DNA of 64,000 nt from Sporocytophaga sp. (GCA_024707265.1 JANQAB010000006.1:625001-689000), one strand, 5' to 3'. Positions 44,454 through 54,027 are shown, numbered from the stretch's first letter. Notes: generated by a model not told the origin, from the sequence alone. Numbers and translations are program-made.

Positions 44454-45203
44454 ATGACAGACGATAAACTTGCAGTATTAATTGATGCGGACAATGTACC
44501 GTATGCAAATGTAAAGGAAATGCTGGAAGAGATTTCCAGGTATGGTACTCCAACAATTAAAAGAATTTATGCAGACTGGACTAAACCAACTGTTTCCGGC
44601 TGGAAAAATATCCTTTTAGAAAATGCAATAACGCCTATTCAGCAATACAGCTATACAACAGGAAAAAACTCAAGCGACAGCGCCTTAATCATTGATGCAA
44701 TGGATATTTTATATTCAGCTAAGGTCAATGGCTTTTGCATTGTTTCAAGTGACAGTGATTTTACCAGACTGGCAACTAGACTCAGAGAAGCCGGCATGAC
44801 CGTTATTGGCTTCGGAGAGAAGAAAACGCCACAACCCTTTATATCCGCTTGCGACAAGTTTATATATTTAGAAATTCTAAAGAGCTCGCAACAAGACACG
44901 TATAGCAATACCCAAAAGGCTTTAAAACCAAAGGTAAAAGGGGAGCCGCTGAGTAAAGTTGATGCAGAAACCATACAAATGATTATTGAAAGTGCTAATG
45001 ATTTAGCCGATGAAAGTGGTTGGACTTTTCTGGCAAACCTGGGTAACTTTATCATAAAAAAGAAACCAGATTTTGATCCGAGAAACTACGGCTTCCCCAA
45101 ATTATTACCCTTAATAAAAAATATAAACAAATTTCATATAGACGAGAGAGAGACCGGGGTTAACAACATAAGACATATCTATCTTAAGCTAAAAGAATCA
45201 TAA
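44454..45203 (+). CDS. NYN-domain ribonuclease-like protein with LOTUS/OST-HTH domain
   Basis: A cytoplasmic protein of 249 residues. The first 140 residues are a NYN (PIN-like) domain with the usual acidic site: Asp11/Asp13 (LIDADN), Asp75/Asp81 (KNSSDSALIIDAMD) and Asp100/Asp102 (SSDSDFTRL). The C-terminal 85 residues (GWTFLANLGNFIIKKKPDF) are an OST-HTH/LOTUS RNA-binding domain, like in eukaryotic MARF1. It probably cleaves RNA. It is a single gene. Confidence 0.92.
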   Translation: MTDDKLAVLIDADNVPYANVKEMLEEISRYGTPTIKRIYADWTKPTVSGWKNILLENAITPIQQYSYTTGKNSSDSALIIDAMDILYSAKVNGFCIVSSDSDFTRLATRLREAGMTVIGFGEKKTPQPFISACDKFIYLEILKSSQQDTYSNTQKALKPKVKGEPLSKVDAETIQMIIESANDLADESGWTFLANLGNFIIKKKPDFDPRNYGFPKLLPLIKNINKFHIDERETGVNNIRHIYLKLKES

Positions 45204-45529
45204 GTGATGAATAATACTTATGAAGTGAGTTAAATATTATAAGCTATTATTATTTCGAAATAAATTAAATGGCCTAATCTTATTCATTTTTACGCAATTG
45301 AATTTTGTCCTCTTCCCTACAAATATTTTTGAAAGTTTTCAAATCAAATCCTACTCCCTTTCTAAACAAAGTAATTGATATACACCTTATAATAAACCAA
45401 ATGATATCCATCTAAACAACTTGAGAAATAAGGTATGCCCTGAAGGCGTTATAGAATTGTCAATTTAGAGAGAATTAAACATCTTTACATTTAATGTAAT
45501 CCTTGTTAAGGGAATTAAACTTCAGAACT
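45204..45529. other. Intergenic region
   Basis: About 325 bp of AT-rich DNA. I see no gene, terminator or repeat beyond a weak dyad. Confidence 0.4.
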
Positions 45530-46795
45530 ATGAATTATACAACAGCAGAAGAAGCAATAAAAATACTTAAAAGCAATGACCGGGTTTTTATTCACAGTGT
45601 TGCTGCTGCGCCAAAGATATTAATTGAAGCAATGGTTAAGCGGGCCGGAGAACTGAAGAATGTTGAAATCATTCATATGCATACGGAAGGACAAGCGGAT
45701 TATGTAAAACCAGAATACAAGGACAGCTTCAGCTTAAAATCCCTTTTTGTCGGAGCCAATGTAAGGGAAGCAACGCAAAGTGGAAGAGCTGATTATATTC
45801 CTATTTTTCTAAGTGAAATCCCAATACTTTTCAGAAGAAAACTTCTGCCTGTAAATGTTGCACTTGTACAGGTATCTCCACCGGACCGGTTTGGATATTG
45901 CTCCCTTGGAGTTTCTATAGACACTACTAAAGCTGTCATAGAAACAGCTGAAACAGTGATAGCCCAGATTAATACTAGTATGCCTAGAACCTATGGGGAT
46001 GGACTTATACATATTAGTAACTTTAATTTTTTGGTAGAACATGATTCCCCGATTTATGAAGCTAAAGTCAGCCCTCCTACTGAAATAGATAAAAAAATAG
46101 GATATCATGTAGCATCTTTGATTGAAGATGGAGCTACCCTTCAAATGGGCATTGGAAACATTCCTAATGCAGTTCTGGCATCCCTTACCAACCATAAAAG
46201 ACTTGGTGTACATTCAGAGATGTTCTCTGATGGTTTAATTCCTCTGATAGAAAAAGGAGTAGTTACGGGAGAAGATAAAATCATTGACCGGGGAAAAGTG
46301 GTGGCTACGTTTGCCATGGGCTGCAAAAGTACTTATGATTTTATGGATAATAACCCTGTTATCAAAATGAAAGAAGTAAGTTACACCAATGATGTTGCCA
46401 ACATCAGGAAAAACAATAAAGTATCAGCAATCAACAGCGCCATAGAAATTGATCTGACAGGACAAGTCTGCGCAGATTCAATAGGCACCAAGCACTACTC
46501 AGGTGTAGGAGGCCAGATAGATTTTATAAGAGGAGCTTCCTATTCAGAAGGAGGAAAACCCATTATTGCCTTTCCATCAGTAACGTCTAGAGGAGAGAGT
46601 AAAATCGTCCCCTATCTTAAAACCGGAGCTGGTGTGGTATCCACAAGAGCTAATGTACACTTTATCGTAACGGAATACGGGGTAGTAGATCTTTTTGGGA
46701 AATCACTGAAGGAAAGAGCAAAATTATTGACCAGTATTGCTCACCCTGATCATAGGGAATCCCTTGAAAGGAAATTCTATGAGAGATTCAAGTAA
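45530..46795 (+). CDS. Acetyl-CoA hydrolase/transferase family protein
   Basis: A CoA-transferase of 421 residues, like 4-hydroxybutyrate or acetate CoA-transferase. I set the start at ATG 45530 (MNYTTAEEAIKIL); an upstream TTG would add nine residues. The sequence has LVQVSPPDRFGYCSLGVSID, QMGIGNIPNAVL and catalytic Glu230 in GVHSEMFSDG, which forms the CoA thioester. The substrate cannot be told. It probably moves CoA between short-chain acids in fermentation or assimilation. Confidence 0.92.
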   Translation: MNYTTAEEAIKILKSNDRVFIHSVAAAPKILIEAMVKRAGELKNVEIIHMHTEGQADYVKPEYKDSFSLKSLFVGANVREATQSGRADYIPIFLSEIPILFRRKLLPVNVALVQVSPPDRFGYCSLGVSIDTTKAVIETAETVIAQINTSMPRTYGDGLIHISNFNFLVEHDSPIYEAKVSPPTEIDKKIGYHVASLIEDGATLQMGIGNIPNAVLASLTNHKRLGVHSEMFSDGLIPLIEKGVVTGEDKIIDRGKVVATFAMGCKSTYDFMDNNPVIKMKEVSYTNDVANIRKNNKVSAINSAIEIDLTGQVCADSIGTKHYSGVGGQIDFIRGASYSEGGKPIIAFPSVTSRGESKIVPYLKTGAGVVSTRANVHFIVTEYGVVDLFGKSLKERAKLLTSIAHPDHRESLERKFYERFK

Positions 46796-46863
46796 GAGTA
46801 ACTTGTGTGGTAACTCCTGCTAATTTAGCAATAAAAGGATAAACTATCAGATAACTAAAACCA

Positions 46864-47139
46864 ATGACAGTAAAAGGTATAGCTATAGTAAGTCTTTCAA
46901 CCTTAACAGGAATGACAATAGCTATTATAGCTAACTTTTTTATTCTTGATAAAATTCTGATACCAGATCCATGCTATTATCACAATCACAAGACCAACAT
47001 AATATTTGATATGTTCTACGACTTGCCTGCACATGAAGGATTCCACCCCTATCCTACAATATTCAATTTTATATTTACAATTGCTTTAGGGGGAATGTGT
47101 GGGTATGTCTTTTCTTCAAAAAAAATAAGAATATTATAA
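46864..47139 (+). CDS. Small membrane protein
   Basis: 91 residues with two membrane helices (about 8-28 and 67-84) and a His-rich connecting loop (CYYHNHKTN, PAHEGFHPYP). I recognise no family. It starts 68 bp after the CoA-transferase and may be cotranscribed. Confidence 0.6.
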   Translation: MTVKGIAIVSLSTLTGMTIAIIANFFILDKILIPDPCYYHNHKTNIIFDMFYDLPAHEGFHPYPTIFNFIFTIALGGMCGYVFSSKKIRIL

Positions 47140-47189
47140 TAAGGACTAATCAGAAATTAATTTAATTTTCACTTTATTGTCATAAGGCC

Positions 47190-47756
47190 ATGGAACGATT
47201 TGAATACTTTAAATTCTTTCACAACATCAGCCTTGCTGACTATGAATTATTAACTCAAAACCTTAAAACCAAAATATTACGAAAAGGGGATTTATTAACT
47301 GCTCCGGGACAAATACAAAAGGAACTATATTTTGTAAAGAATGGTGTTCAAATGTCTTATTTCGAAGCTCCTAATAAATCCCATGTTATTGCTTTTACAT
47401 ACTTCCCGAATCTTTGCGCAATGCCTGAATCCTTTTCGTTGCAGATGCCTTCCAGATACTATCTGTCTTGCCTTACAGATAGTGAGCTTGAGTATCTCAC
47501 TTATGATGAGCTTCAAAAACTTTTTGACCAATCTCAAGAGATAGAACGCCTCTTCAGAAAAATGACTGAAGCTGTACTGGCCGGGATGATCAACCGTCAT
47601 ATTGAATTGCACAGCATGAGTATAGAAGATCGCTACAAAACCTTTTGCCAGCGGAGCCCTCACCTTCTCCAAGAAGTACCTCATAAATACATTGCATCCT
47701 ACCTGGGTATTGACCCTACCAACTTCAGCAAATTGTATAACCGTGTAAAATTCTGA
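47190..47756 (+). CDS. Crp/Fnr-type cyclic-nucleotide-binding regulator
   Basis: A 188-residue protein with a cNMP-binding beta-roll (LLTAPGQIQKELYFVKNGVQ) and a C-terminal HTH (KYIASYLGIDPTNFSKLYN). This type is common in Bacteroidota and often controls a neighbouring gene. The roll lacks the Arg of the phosphate cassette (no RxA), so the ligand is uncertain. Its stop lies within a 22-bp palindrome before the hydrolase, a plausible operator for it. Confidence 0.92.
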   Translation: MERFEYFKFFHNISLADYELLTQNLKTKILRKGDLLTAPGQIQKELYFVKNGVQMSYFEAPNKSHVIAFTYFPNLCAMPESFSLQMPSRYYLSCLTDSELEYLTYDELQKLFDQSQEIERLFRKMTEAVLAGMINRHIELHSMSIEDRYKTFCQRSPHLLQEVPHKYIASYLGIDPTNFSKLYNRVKF

Positions 47757-47776
47757 TCTTGGTATATACCAAGATC
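47755..47776. promoter_or_regulatory. Perfect 22-bp palindrome, probable operator
   Basis: A dyad without spacer, gatcttggtat on one side and its exact complement on the other. It lies on the Crp-like stop codon and ends 19 bp before a TAnnTTTG promoter element. The place fits an operator for the Crp-like protein or another dimeric regulator. Confidence 0.6.
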
Positions 47777-47794
47777 TGTTATTCATGCTGTTCC

Positions 47795-47802
47795 TATCTT
47801 TG
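47795..47802 (+). promoter_or_regulatory. Candidate Bacteroidota -7 promoter element
   Basis: tatctttg matches the Bacteroidota -7 consensus TAnnTTTG. It sits 15 bp before the hydrolase ATG at 47818, giving a short leader. The -33 partner is weak (no clean TTG). Confidence 0.4.
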
Positions 47803-47817
47803 GTGAAAATAACGACA

Positions 47818-48675
47818 ATGCACTGGCTTGATACAACTGAATATCCATTTACTTCAAATTATTTTGAAATAAACGGGCACAAACTTCATTACATTGATGA
47901 AGGAAAAGGAGAAACGATCTTGTTCGTTCATGGAACCCCTTCCTGGAGCTTTGACTTTCGAAATGTCATCAAAAGACTCAAATCTAATTTTCGCTGTATA
48001 GCCATTGATCACATAGGTTTCGGACTGTCTGACAAACCTGAACATTATGATTACTCCACACAAAACCACAGTAAAACCCTTGAAAGTTTTGTGAATTATA
48101 AAGGCCTTCAAAATATCACTTTACTCGTGCATGACTTCGGAGGGCCAATCGGCTTAAACTTCGCAATCAGACATCCTGAAAAAGTTAACAATATCGTTAT
48201 ACTCAACTCATGGTTATGGAGCAGCAAAGATGATCCGGAGTTTATTAAATTAAGTAAAATTCTTAAAAGCCCTCTACTGCCCTTCTTATACCGTTACTTC
48301 AATTTTTCACCTCGTTATATCTTGCCCAAATCATTTGGAGACCATAAGCTTCCAAAGCAATTGCTCAAGCAATACACTAAACCTTTTGCCTACAGCACAC
48401 AGCGCAATGGAACATTGGCTTTCGCTCAATCATTACTTCGTGATCAAAACTGGTTTCAGGAATTATGGAATAAAAAAGAAGTCATAGCAGAGAAACCTAC
48501 ATTATTTATCTGGGGAATGAAAGATCCTATTATCAAGCCAAAATACCTTGACAAATTTTCTTCAGGATTTACAAATTCCAAGATAAACAGACTTGAAACA
48601 AGCGGACACTTTCCTCAGGAAGAACAACCTGAAATAGTGGCACAATCAGTATTTGAGTTTATGAGGAAAAGATAA
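47818..48675 (+). CDS. Haloalkane-dehalogenase-like alpha/beta hydrolase
   Basis: A cytoplasmic hydrolase of 285 residues from ATG 47818 (an ATG at 47785 in frame lies inside the promoter region). An Asp nucleophile is visible: Asp106 (LLVHDFGGP), with acid Asp236 (WGMKDPII) and His264 (TSGHFPQEE). Dehalogenases normally have Trp next to the nucleophile and Asn in the HGNP motif as halide holders; here they are Phe107 and Thr40 (HGTPSWSF). The class is sure, the reaction (dehalogenation, epoxide or ester hydrolysis) is not. Confidence 0.85.
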   Translation: MHWLDTTEYPFTSNYFEINGHKLHYIDEGKGETILFVHGTPSWSFDFRNVIKRLKSNFRCIAIDHIGFGLSDKPEHYDYSTQNHSKTLESFVNYKGLQNITLLVHDFGGPIGLNFAIRHPEKVNNIVILNSWLWSSKDDPEFIKLSKILKSPLLPFLYRYFNFSPRYILPKSFGDHKLPKQLLKQYTKPFAYSTQRNGTLAFAQSLLRDQNWFQELWNKKEVIAEKPTLFIWGMKDPIIKPKYLDKFSSGFTNSKINRLETSGHFPQEEQPEIVAQSVFEFMRKR

Positions 48676-48811
48676 ATTCAGACTCACCATTATGCTTCTT
48701 TGATTAACGGCTTTTAAAAAGTATATTAGTAAGTAAAAATAAGTCAACAGTACCATTCATTTCTTCATTCAGTAAATTCAATTTACAACGGAATGAGAGT
48801 TAAAAGAAACG

Positions 48812-49651
48812 ATGAAACAATTCATAAATATAATTCTCCTAGTCTGCATACTGACAGGCTGTTCAAATAAAACTTCAAATATTGAGAAAAGGTCCAGTCT
48901 GATTGACAGCCTGAAACATAACTATATTCCTATTTTAATTGGAGTATGGGTCTCGACAGACTACATCAATGAAATCGAGAAAACTAAATCTCCTAATAAA
49001 TCATCAAGTAAATTGAATGGTATTGTGACAATGCTCATAACAGGAGATACCCAAGGTGATAGTATTCAGGTTGGAGCAAGTTGGAATAATCATGAGGGGT
49101 ATAGTTTTACTACATATCTCAAACCAGGTCAGAATAAAAATAATTTACAGACCGATATTATTGATTACAAAGAGGCCTCAAACTTCTATGAACTTGGCTA
49201 TGAAAAAATAGGTAATGAAACCAATCTATTTCTGTATCATTATGATAAGCAAAACAAACTAATTGATAAAAGGAAATTTACTAAGGTTGCCGACGAAAAA
49301 CCTGACAATGACCTTGGCTGGGAAATTCAATATGTTGTTAACCAAAAATTAATTTCCGGAGATTTCCTCATTTACGACTCAATTAATAATACCACCACAG
49401 TTAGTCTTAAAAGCAATGGTTCATTATCAGGACATCCTGACTTTAATGAATATTACATATATACAGACTTCATAGGTGGCCCCGAAACAAGCCTTGACAA
49501 TATTTGCTTTAATTTACAATCTAAAAATCCCATCTGTTTTGCCTTTCAGTTTAATAATGACACTATATACCTTTATAGTACAAAAGGAGATGAAGAAGCT
49601 GGAGAAGATCCACAAATTGATCAATTAAAATATAGACTTGTAAAACAATAA
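48812..49651 (+). CDS. Hypothetical lipoprotein
   Basis: 279 residues with lipobox ILTGCSNKT (Cys17). The remainder is a mix of beta strands with no recognised domain. It is followed by an unrelated small gene 30 bp later. Confidence 0.75.
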   Translation: MKQFINIILLVCILTGCSNKTSNIEKRSSLIDSLKHNYIPILIGVWVSTDYINEIEKTKSPNKSSSKLNGIVTMLITGDTQGDSIQVGASWNNHEGYSFTTYLKPGQNKNNLQTDIIDYKEASNFYELGYEKIGNETNLFLYHYDKQNKLIDKRKFTKVADEKPDNDLGWEIQYVVNQKLISGDFLIYDSINNTTTVSLKSNGSLSGHPDFNEYYIYTDFIGGPETSLDNICFNLQSKNPICFAFQFNNDTIYLYSTKGDEEAGEDPQIDQLKYRLVKQ

Positions 49652-49681
49652 CATACCATCCAGTAACTTAGTAAAGGATAA

Positions 49682-50098
49682 ATGCTCGATATTTTTGGAG
49701 ACAAACTTCTTAGTCAAAATATCCATAAACCCCTTCTGGATATTAAACTTGAATGTTTTATTTTTAATGGAGAAGGAGCTAACCTAATTAATTCCGTATA
49801 CCTGAGATTTGATAACTGGATAAGCTTATTCTTTGATGACGGAGTTGTATTCATTAAAGAAGGGCTAGGTGAAAAAATGCGGAGATTAGAATCAGGTGGA
49901 GATATCATTGAATATCAATATATGGATCTAGCATTACATATTAACAATTTTAATCTCATTCAAAATAAAACTTTGACAAACGTTACAGTTGGTGAATCAG
50001 AATTGATCCTTTGATTTGAAAATAATAAAGACCTGATCATATATCAGGAGAAATTTCCGAATGGAGAGTTTGGAGGAATAGTTGTAAAGATAAGGTAA
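49682..50098 (+). CDS. Hypothetical protein interrupted by an in-frame TGA
   Basis: The frame from ATG 49682 gives 110 residues up to TGA 50012-50014. Past this stop it continues in the same phase for 27 codons (FENNKDLIIYQEKFPNGEFG) to TAA 50096-50098, whose last base starts the next gene (TAATG). That overlap suggests the longer frame is the original. The TGA could be a nonsense mutation, base-call error or readthrough. The protein is not recognised and has no signal peptide. Confidence 0.6.
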
Positions 50099-50583
50099 TG
50101 ACTACAATCAATTCATTAATAACATATACAGCATATGTTGCTATTGGTTTATTAATTCTTATCGTTATCAAAACTATCATTGATCTGATAAAAGGAAATA
50201 CAAATGCCTGGATAGACGATATCAAAGTTCTGATAAATTATGGGATTACATTAGCATTATGTTGGTCACTATTTTTATCCTATGCTCTTATTGTTCGACC
50301 TCCTATTAAAATGGAAAGCTCATACGATTTAACCATTACTTCATTAAATATATGGTTAATTGAAGATTTAACTAAAAATGGACTCATTTGCTTCGGGATA
50401 ATTATTTCTATTACGTTTATAACCTATTTTATACAGAGAAATTTTGAAAGGGATAAGTCAGTTAAACTTACCTTTGGAATACTATTCTTCAATGTACTGT
50501 TACTCATAACTACAATTGTTTTTACTTACCTTCATACTTTGATAGGTCTTAGCATTGAAGTCAGTCATCATTTTGGGATGTAA
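50098..50583 (+). CDS. Four-helix membrane protein of unknown function
   Basis: 161 residues with four predicted membrane helices (about 9-29, 46-68, 94-114 and 126-148). Its start overlaps the end of the extended upstream frame by one base, so the two are coupled. No family was recognised. Small membrane and soluble partners like this are often toxin/immunity or signalling pairs, but there is no evidence here. Confidence 0.7.
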   Translation: MTTINSLITYTAYVAIGLLILIVIKTIIDLIKGNTNAWIDDIKVLINYGITLALCWSLFLSYALIVRPPIKMESSYDLTITSLNIWLIEDLTKNGLICFGIIISITFITYFIQRNFERDKSVKLTFGILFFNVLLLITTIVFTYLHTLIGLSIEVSHHFGM

Positions 50584-50736
50584 ATAGCTTTCAAATTTAA
50601 CTAAAAAAACCTCTGTTTTTATTCTCCCGCTTTTGCCTTCTCCCCTATGATTTAAGTCTATAATAATCATTGGAATTTTCCGCTGCTAACATTTGCTCTC
50701 TCTCCTCTGTTTTATACATATCAAAAGAGATTCCAA

Positions 50737-52710
50737 ATGAAAAAGCCCTTAAACGTTACCCAGAAATTAATTCAATCTCATCTTGTAAAGGGAGAAATGA
50801 TTCCCGGAACTGAAATAGGTATCCGCATCGATCAGACCCTTACTCAGGATGCTACCGGTACCATGGTGATGCTTGAACTGGAAGCGATGGGAATTTCAAA
50901 AATTAAAACTGAACTTTCCGTTCAATATGTAGATCATAATCTACTTCAGGAAGACTTTAAAAACGCTGATGACCATTTATTTTTAAGAACCGCAGCACAG
51001 AAATTCGGCCTTTGGTACAGCAGAGCTGGCAATGGAGTAAGTCATCCTGTACATATGGAAAGATTCGGCATCCCTGGGAAATCTATGGCCGGCTCTGACA
51101 GTCATACTCCTGCAGCGGGTGCCATTGGTATGCTTGCACTAGGTGCAGGAGGGCTTGATGTTGCATTTTCAATGGTAGGAGAACCATTGCATTTCAAAAT
51201 GCCCAGAATCATGGGAGTTAAACTAATTGGAAAACTTCCTGATTGGGTTAGCGCTAAAGATATCATTCTTGAAATGCTCAGACGTTATGGGGTTTATGGA
51301 GGAAGAGGATTTATTTTTGAATATTATGGGCCTGGATTAGAATGCCTTTCTGCAATGGATCGTCACGTTATTGCCAATATGGGTACGGAACTTGGCGCTA
51401 CTACAACTGTTTTCCCTTCAGATCAGGAAGTGAAAAGATTTTTAAAAGTTCAGGAAAGAGAACAGGACTGGATGGAAATTATTGCTGACCAGGGAGCTTC
51501 TTATGATCTTACGGATGAAATTAACCTATCAGAGCTGGTGCCTTTGATAGCTTGTCCAAGCAGTCCTGGAAATGTTGTAAGGGTAAAAGACATTGCCGGA
51601 ACTCCTATCTCGCAGGTTGTCATCGGTTCTTCTGCAAACCCCGGTATCCGTGACTTCTGGATTGCAGGTGAAATAGTTAAGGATAAAACGATTAACCCTT
51701 CCATTTCCTTTGATGTCAATCCTACTTCCAGACAAGTGATAGAAAATCTGATTGCTATGGGGTCTCTTGCAAATCTGGTGAAGTCAGGGGCTAGATTCCA
51801 CCAGGCGGGTTGCTTGGGATGCATTGGCATGGGACAAGCTCCTGCCTATGGAAAAAATAGCTTGAGAACGATGCCAAGAAACTTCCCCGGACGTTCCGGA
51901 ACACTTGATGACAAAGTTTATCTCTGCAGCCCGGAAACTGCTGCTGCATCAGCCCTAACAGGAAAAATTACAGATCCCAGAGATTTGGAACACCTATATG
52001 GAATGAAATATCCGCAATATAAAAATCCTGAAAAAGAAATCATAAATACCTCCATGTTGCTTGCTCCTTCTGAAGAACCAATCGGAGAACTGGAAAAAGG
52101 ACCCAACATTAAATCTTTCCCAGATTTTAGTCCATTACCGGATACGTTTGAAGCGCCTGTTCTATTAAAGATGGGTGATAATATCTCTACAGATGAAATT
52201 CTGAAAGCGGGAGTTAAAGTGCTTTCCTACCGAAGCAATATTCCTGAAATAAGTAAGTGGAGTTTTAATGTAATAGACAGTCAGTTTTATGTTAAAGCTA
52301 TAAAGGCTCAGGAGACTTACGGAGGACATATAGTGGTGGCTGGACATAACTATGCTCAGGGATCAAGCAGAGAACATGCAGCCATAGCCCCCAGGTATAT
52401 CGGGCAAATTGCAGTCATTGCTAAAAGCTATGCACGTCTTGGCTGGCAAAATCTGATCAATTTCGGAATTATCCCTTTTGAATTCGTAACTGAATCAGAT
52501 TATGACACCATTGATCCGAATGATGAAATCAGAATATCAGGCATCATTGACAGCTTCTTAAAAAATAAAGGGCATATCGCTTTGAATAAGACTAAAAATC
52601 TTAAATACCTGTTAACTCATGGACTGAGCGAAAGACAGACAGAAGTGCTTCTTCACGGAGGAATCATCAATTTCCATAAGAGCAGAGAACTTGTACATTC
52701 GAAAGGGTAA
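50737..52710 (+). CDS. Aconitate hydratase, Aquifex-type
   Basis: Turns citrate to isocitrate in the TCA cycle. At 657 residues it is of the short type rather than the 850-900 residue AcnA/AcnB. Motifs: MAGSDSHTPAAGAIGMLALG, GARFHQAGCLGCIGMG with Cys359 and Cys362, and swivel domain AGHNYAQGSSREHAA. The position that has a third cluster Cys (SCTN in standard aconitases) reads IGSSANPG, with Ser299; Cys273 (IACPSSPGN) might take over. It is transcribed alone. Confidence 0.9.
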   Translation: MKKPLNVTQKLIQSHLVKGEMIPGTEIGIRIDQTLTQDATGTMVMLELEAMGISKIKTELSVQYVDHNLLQEDFKNADDHLFLRTAAQKFGLWYSRAGNGVSHPVHMERFGIPGKSMAGSDSHTPAAGAIGMLALGAGGLDVAFSMVGEPLHFKMPRIMGVKLIGKLPDWVSAKDIILEMLRRYGVYGGRGFIFEYYGPGLECLSAMDRHVIANMGTELGATTTVFPSDQEVKRFLKVQEREQDWMEIIADQGASYDLTDEINLSELVPLIACPSSPGNVVRVKDIAGTPISQVVIGSSANPGIRDFWIAGEIVKDKTINPSISFDVNPTSRQVIENLIAMGSLANLVKSGARFHQAGCLGCIGMGQAPAYGKNSLRTMPRNFPGRSGTLDDKVYLCSPETAAASALTGKITDPRDLEHLYGMKYPQYKNPEKEIINTSMLLAPSEEPIGELEKGPNIKSFPDFSPLPDTFEAPVLLKMGDNISTDEILKAGVKVLSYRSNIPEISKWSFNVIDSQFYVKAIKAQETYGGHIVVAGHNYAQGSSREHAAIAPRYIGQIAVIAKSYARLGWQNLINFGIIPFEFVTESDYDTIDPNDEIRISGIIDSFLKNKGHIALNKTKNLKYLLTHGLSERQTEVLLHGGIINFHKSRELVHSKG

Positions 52711-52732
52711 GGAACAATAAATAGGGGTACTA

Positions 52733-53443
52733 CTAGTTAAAAGCATTTTCTATATAAGCATTAAATTTCTCATCATCCTGCTTTGTTGATTTAAACTCAA
52801 CGGAGGTACGGTTACTTTCTATAAACTTCCCATTCCTGATCAAACACTCCTCTTTAGAGATGCTCCTGTTTTCGGACTCGGAAGTGTATAGATATATGAC
52901 CTTTTCCAAATTATAAATCTTAGAAAATCCAGATCCATAATCGCGGATACCTACTATCTTATAATCAGACATTGCATGATTAGAATCATATAGGACTAAA
53001 ATGGTTTTGCTTGATATTTCATCAACATCTTCCGGATTAATGCATGGATATTTAATATGATACAAAACTCCATATGTACTATTATAGGATAGATAACCTA
53101 GTCCAAACACCTCTCCCTGCATGTCACCCAGAGCGTCTATTGGAATTAAATGTTTACTATCTTCATCTGAAATTCTTATCCATAAAGAATCGGGGTTATT
53201 GCTTTTATACTCACCAACAACAATGGGAGATTCGATTTTTGTAAGTGTATTGACAAGCTTGATCACCTTTGATTTATCCTGAATGATGTTAACAGTATCC
53301 TGAACAATTTGTATTTCAGGATCACTTAAAGAATCGGCATTGGCTACATTTAGCTTGTCATCAGTCATTATTGATTGCACACTATCGTTTTTCTGAGTAC
53401 AAGCTGTCAACAGGCATAAAAGTAAAAGAGTGTTTTTATTCAT
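52733..53443 (-). CDS. Hypothetical lipoprotein
   Basis: 236 residues with lipobox LLTACTQKND (Cys15). No known domain was identified; the sequence is acidic and globular. It converges on the aconitase gene with only 22 bp between stops. Confidence 0.75.
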   Translation of the reverse strand: MNKNTLLLLCLLTACTQKNDSVQSIMTDDKLNVANADSLSDPEIQIVQDTVNIIQDKSKVIKLVNTLTKIESPIVVGEYKSNNPDSLWIRISDEDSKHLIPIDALGDMQGEVFGLGYLSYNSTYGVLYHIKYPCINPEDVDEISSKTILVLYDSNHAMSDYKIVGIRDYGSGFSKIYNLEKVIYLYTSESENRSISKEECLIRNGKFIESNRTSVEFKSTKQDDEKFNAYIENAFN

Positions 53444-53583
53444 ATTTAACTTTTTCTATTCAAATCGTTGAGAAGCTTTCCCTCCCTTTCTGTTTCTATC
53501 TTTTAGAGTTCGTCCAAAACCTCATTGAATAATGAAGTTATTAAAAATTTTAAAGTTGCAGATAATATATTCAATATGCTCTA

Positions 53584-54027
53584 TTAATATTTTAAATAAT
53601 CAATAGGACTTGAAGCATCTGTTTTTAATTTACCGTTAATCAAATCCAACATCAATTCTGCTGTGTTAATAAAGCCCACGTGATTGATACCAACCCATCT
53701 TCCATCTCCTCCTACTCTGTTATCATTTAATTCCTGTACAGTAATATAATTATCTATCCCATTAAAGTCTCTTATTAATTTTTCAAGTACTTGCCTTAAT
53801 ATTGATACTTTATCTTCAGAGCTAAAATACTCATCTAAACACACAGGAATACATCCTACAAAACCGACTGAATATGCAAAGGTCCATTCTTTAATTACAT
53901 CATTTATCCATTCTTGAGAAGGTTCAATCTTTTCCAGTTCCCTGTTCAGCAGATATAGGATTCCCTCAAGAAATCCATCATTAGACCAGTAACCATAATT
54001 TTTAAACTCTATAAAACTTGTTGCCAT
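53584..54027 (-). CDS. Hypothetical cytoplasmic protein
   Basis: 147 residues, acidic, without signal or membrane segment (starts ATSFIEFKNYGYWSNDGFLE). The middle (KEWTFAYSVGFVGCIPVCLD, then NNRVGGDGRWVGINHVGF without the first N) suggests a small helical protein of the kind found as immunity proteins in Bacteroidota. I know no family and there is no toxin next to it, so this is only a comparison. Confidence 0.65.
   Translation of the reverse strand: MATSFIEFKNYGYWSNDGFLEGILYLLNRELEKIEPSQEWINDVIKEWTFAYSVGFVGCIPVCLDEYFSSEDKVSILRQVLEKLIRDFNGIDNYITVQELNDNRVGGDGRWVGINHVGFINTAELMLDLINGKLKTDASSPIDYLKY

Noticed and set aside
53584..54027. Toxin-immunity pair with neighbouring lipoprotein
   Set aside because: No toxin domain is next to it; the resemblance to immunity proteins is only general.
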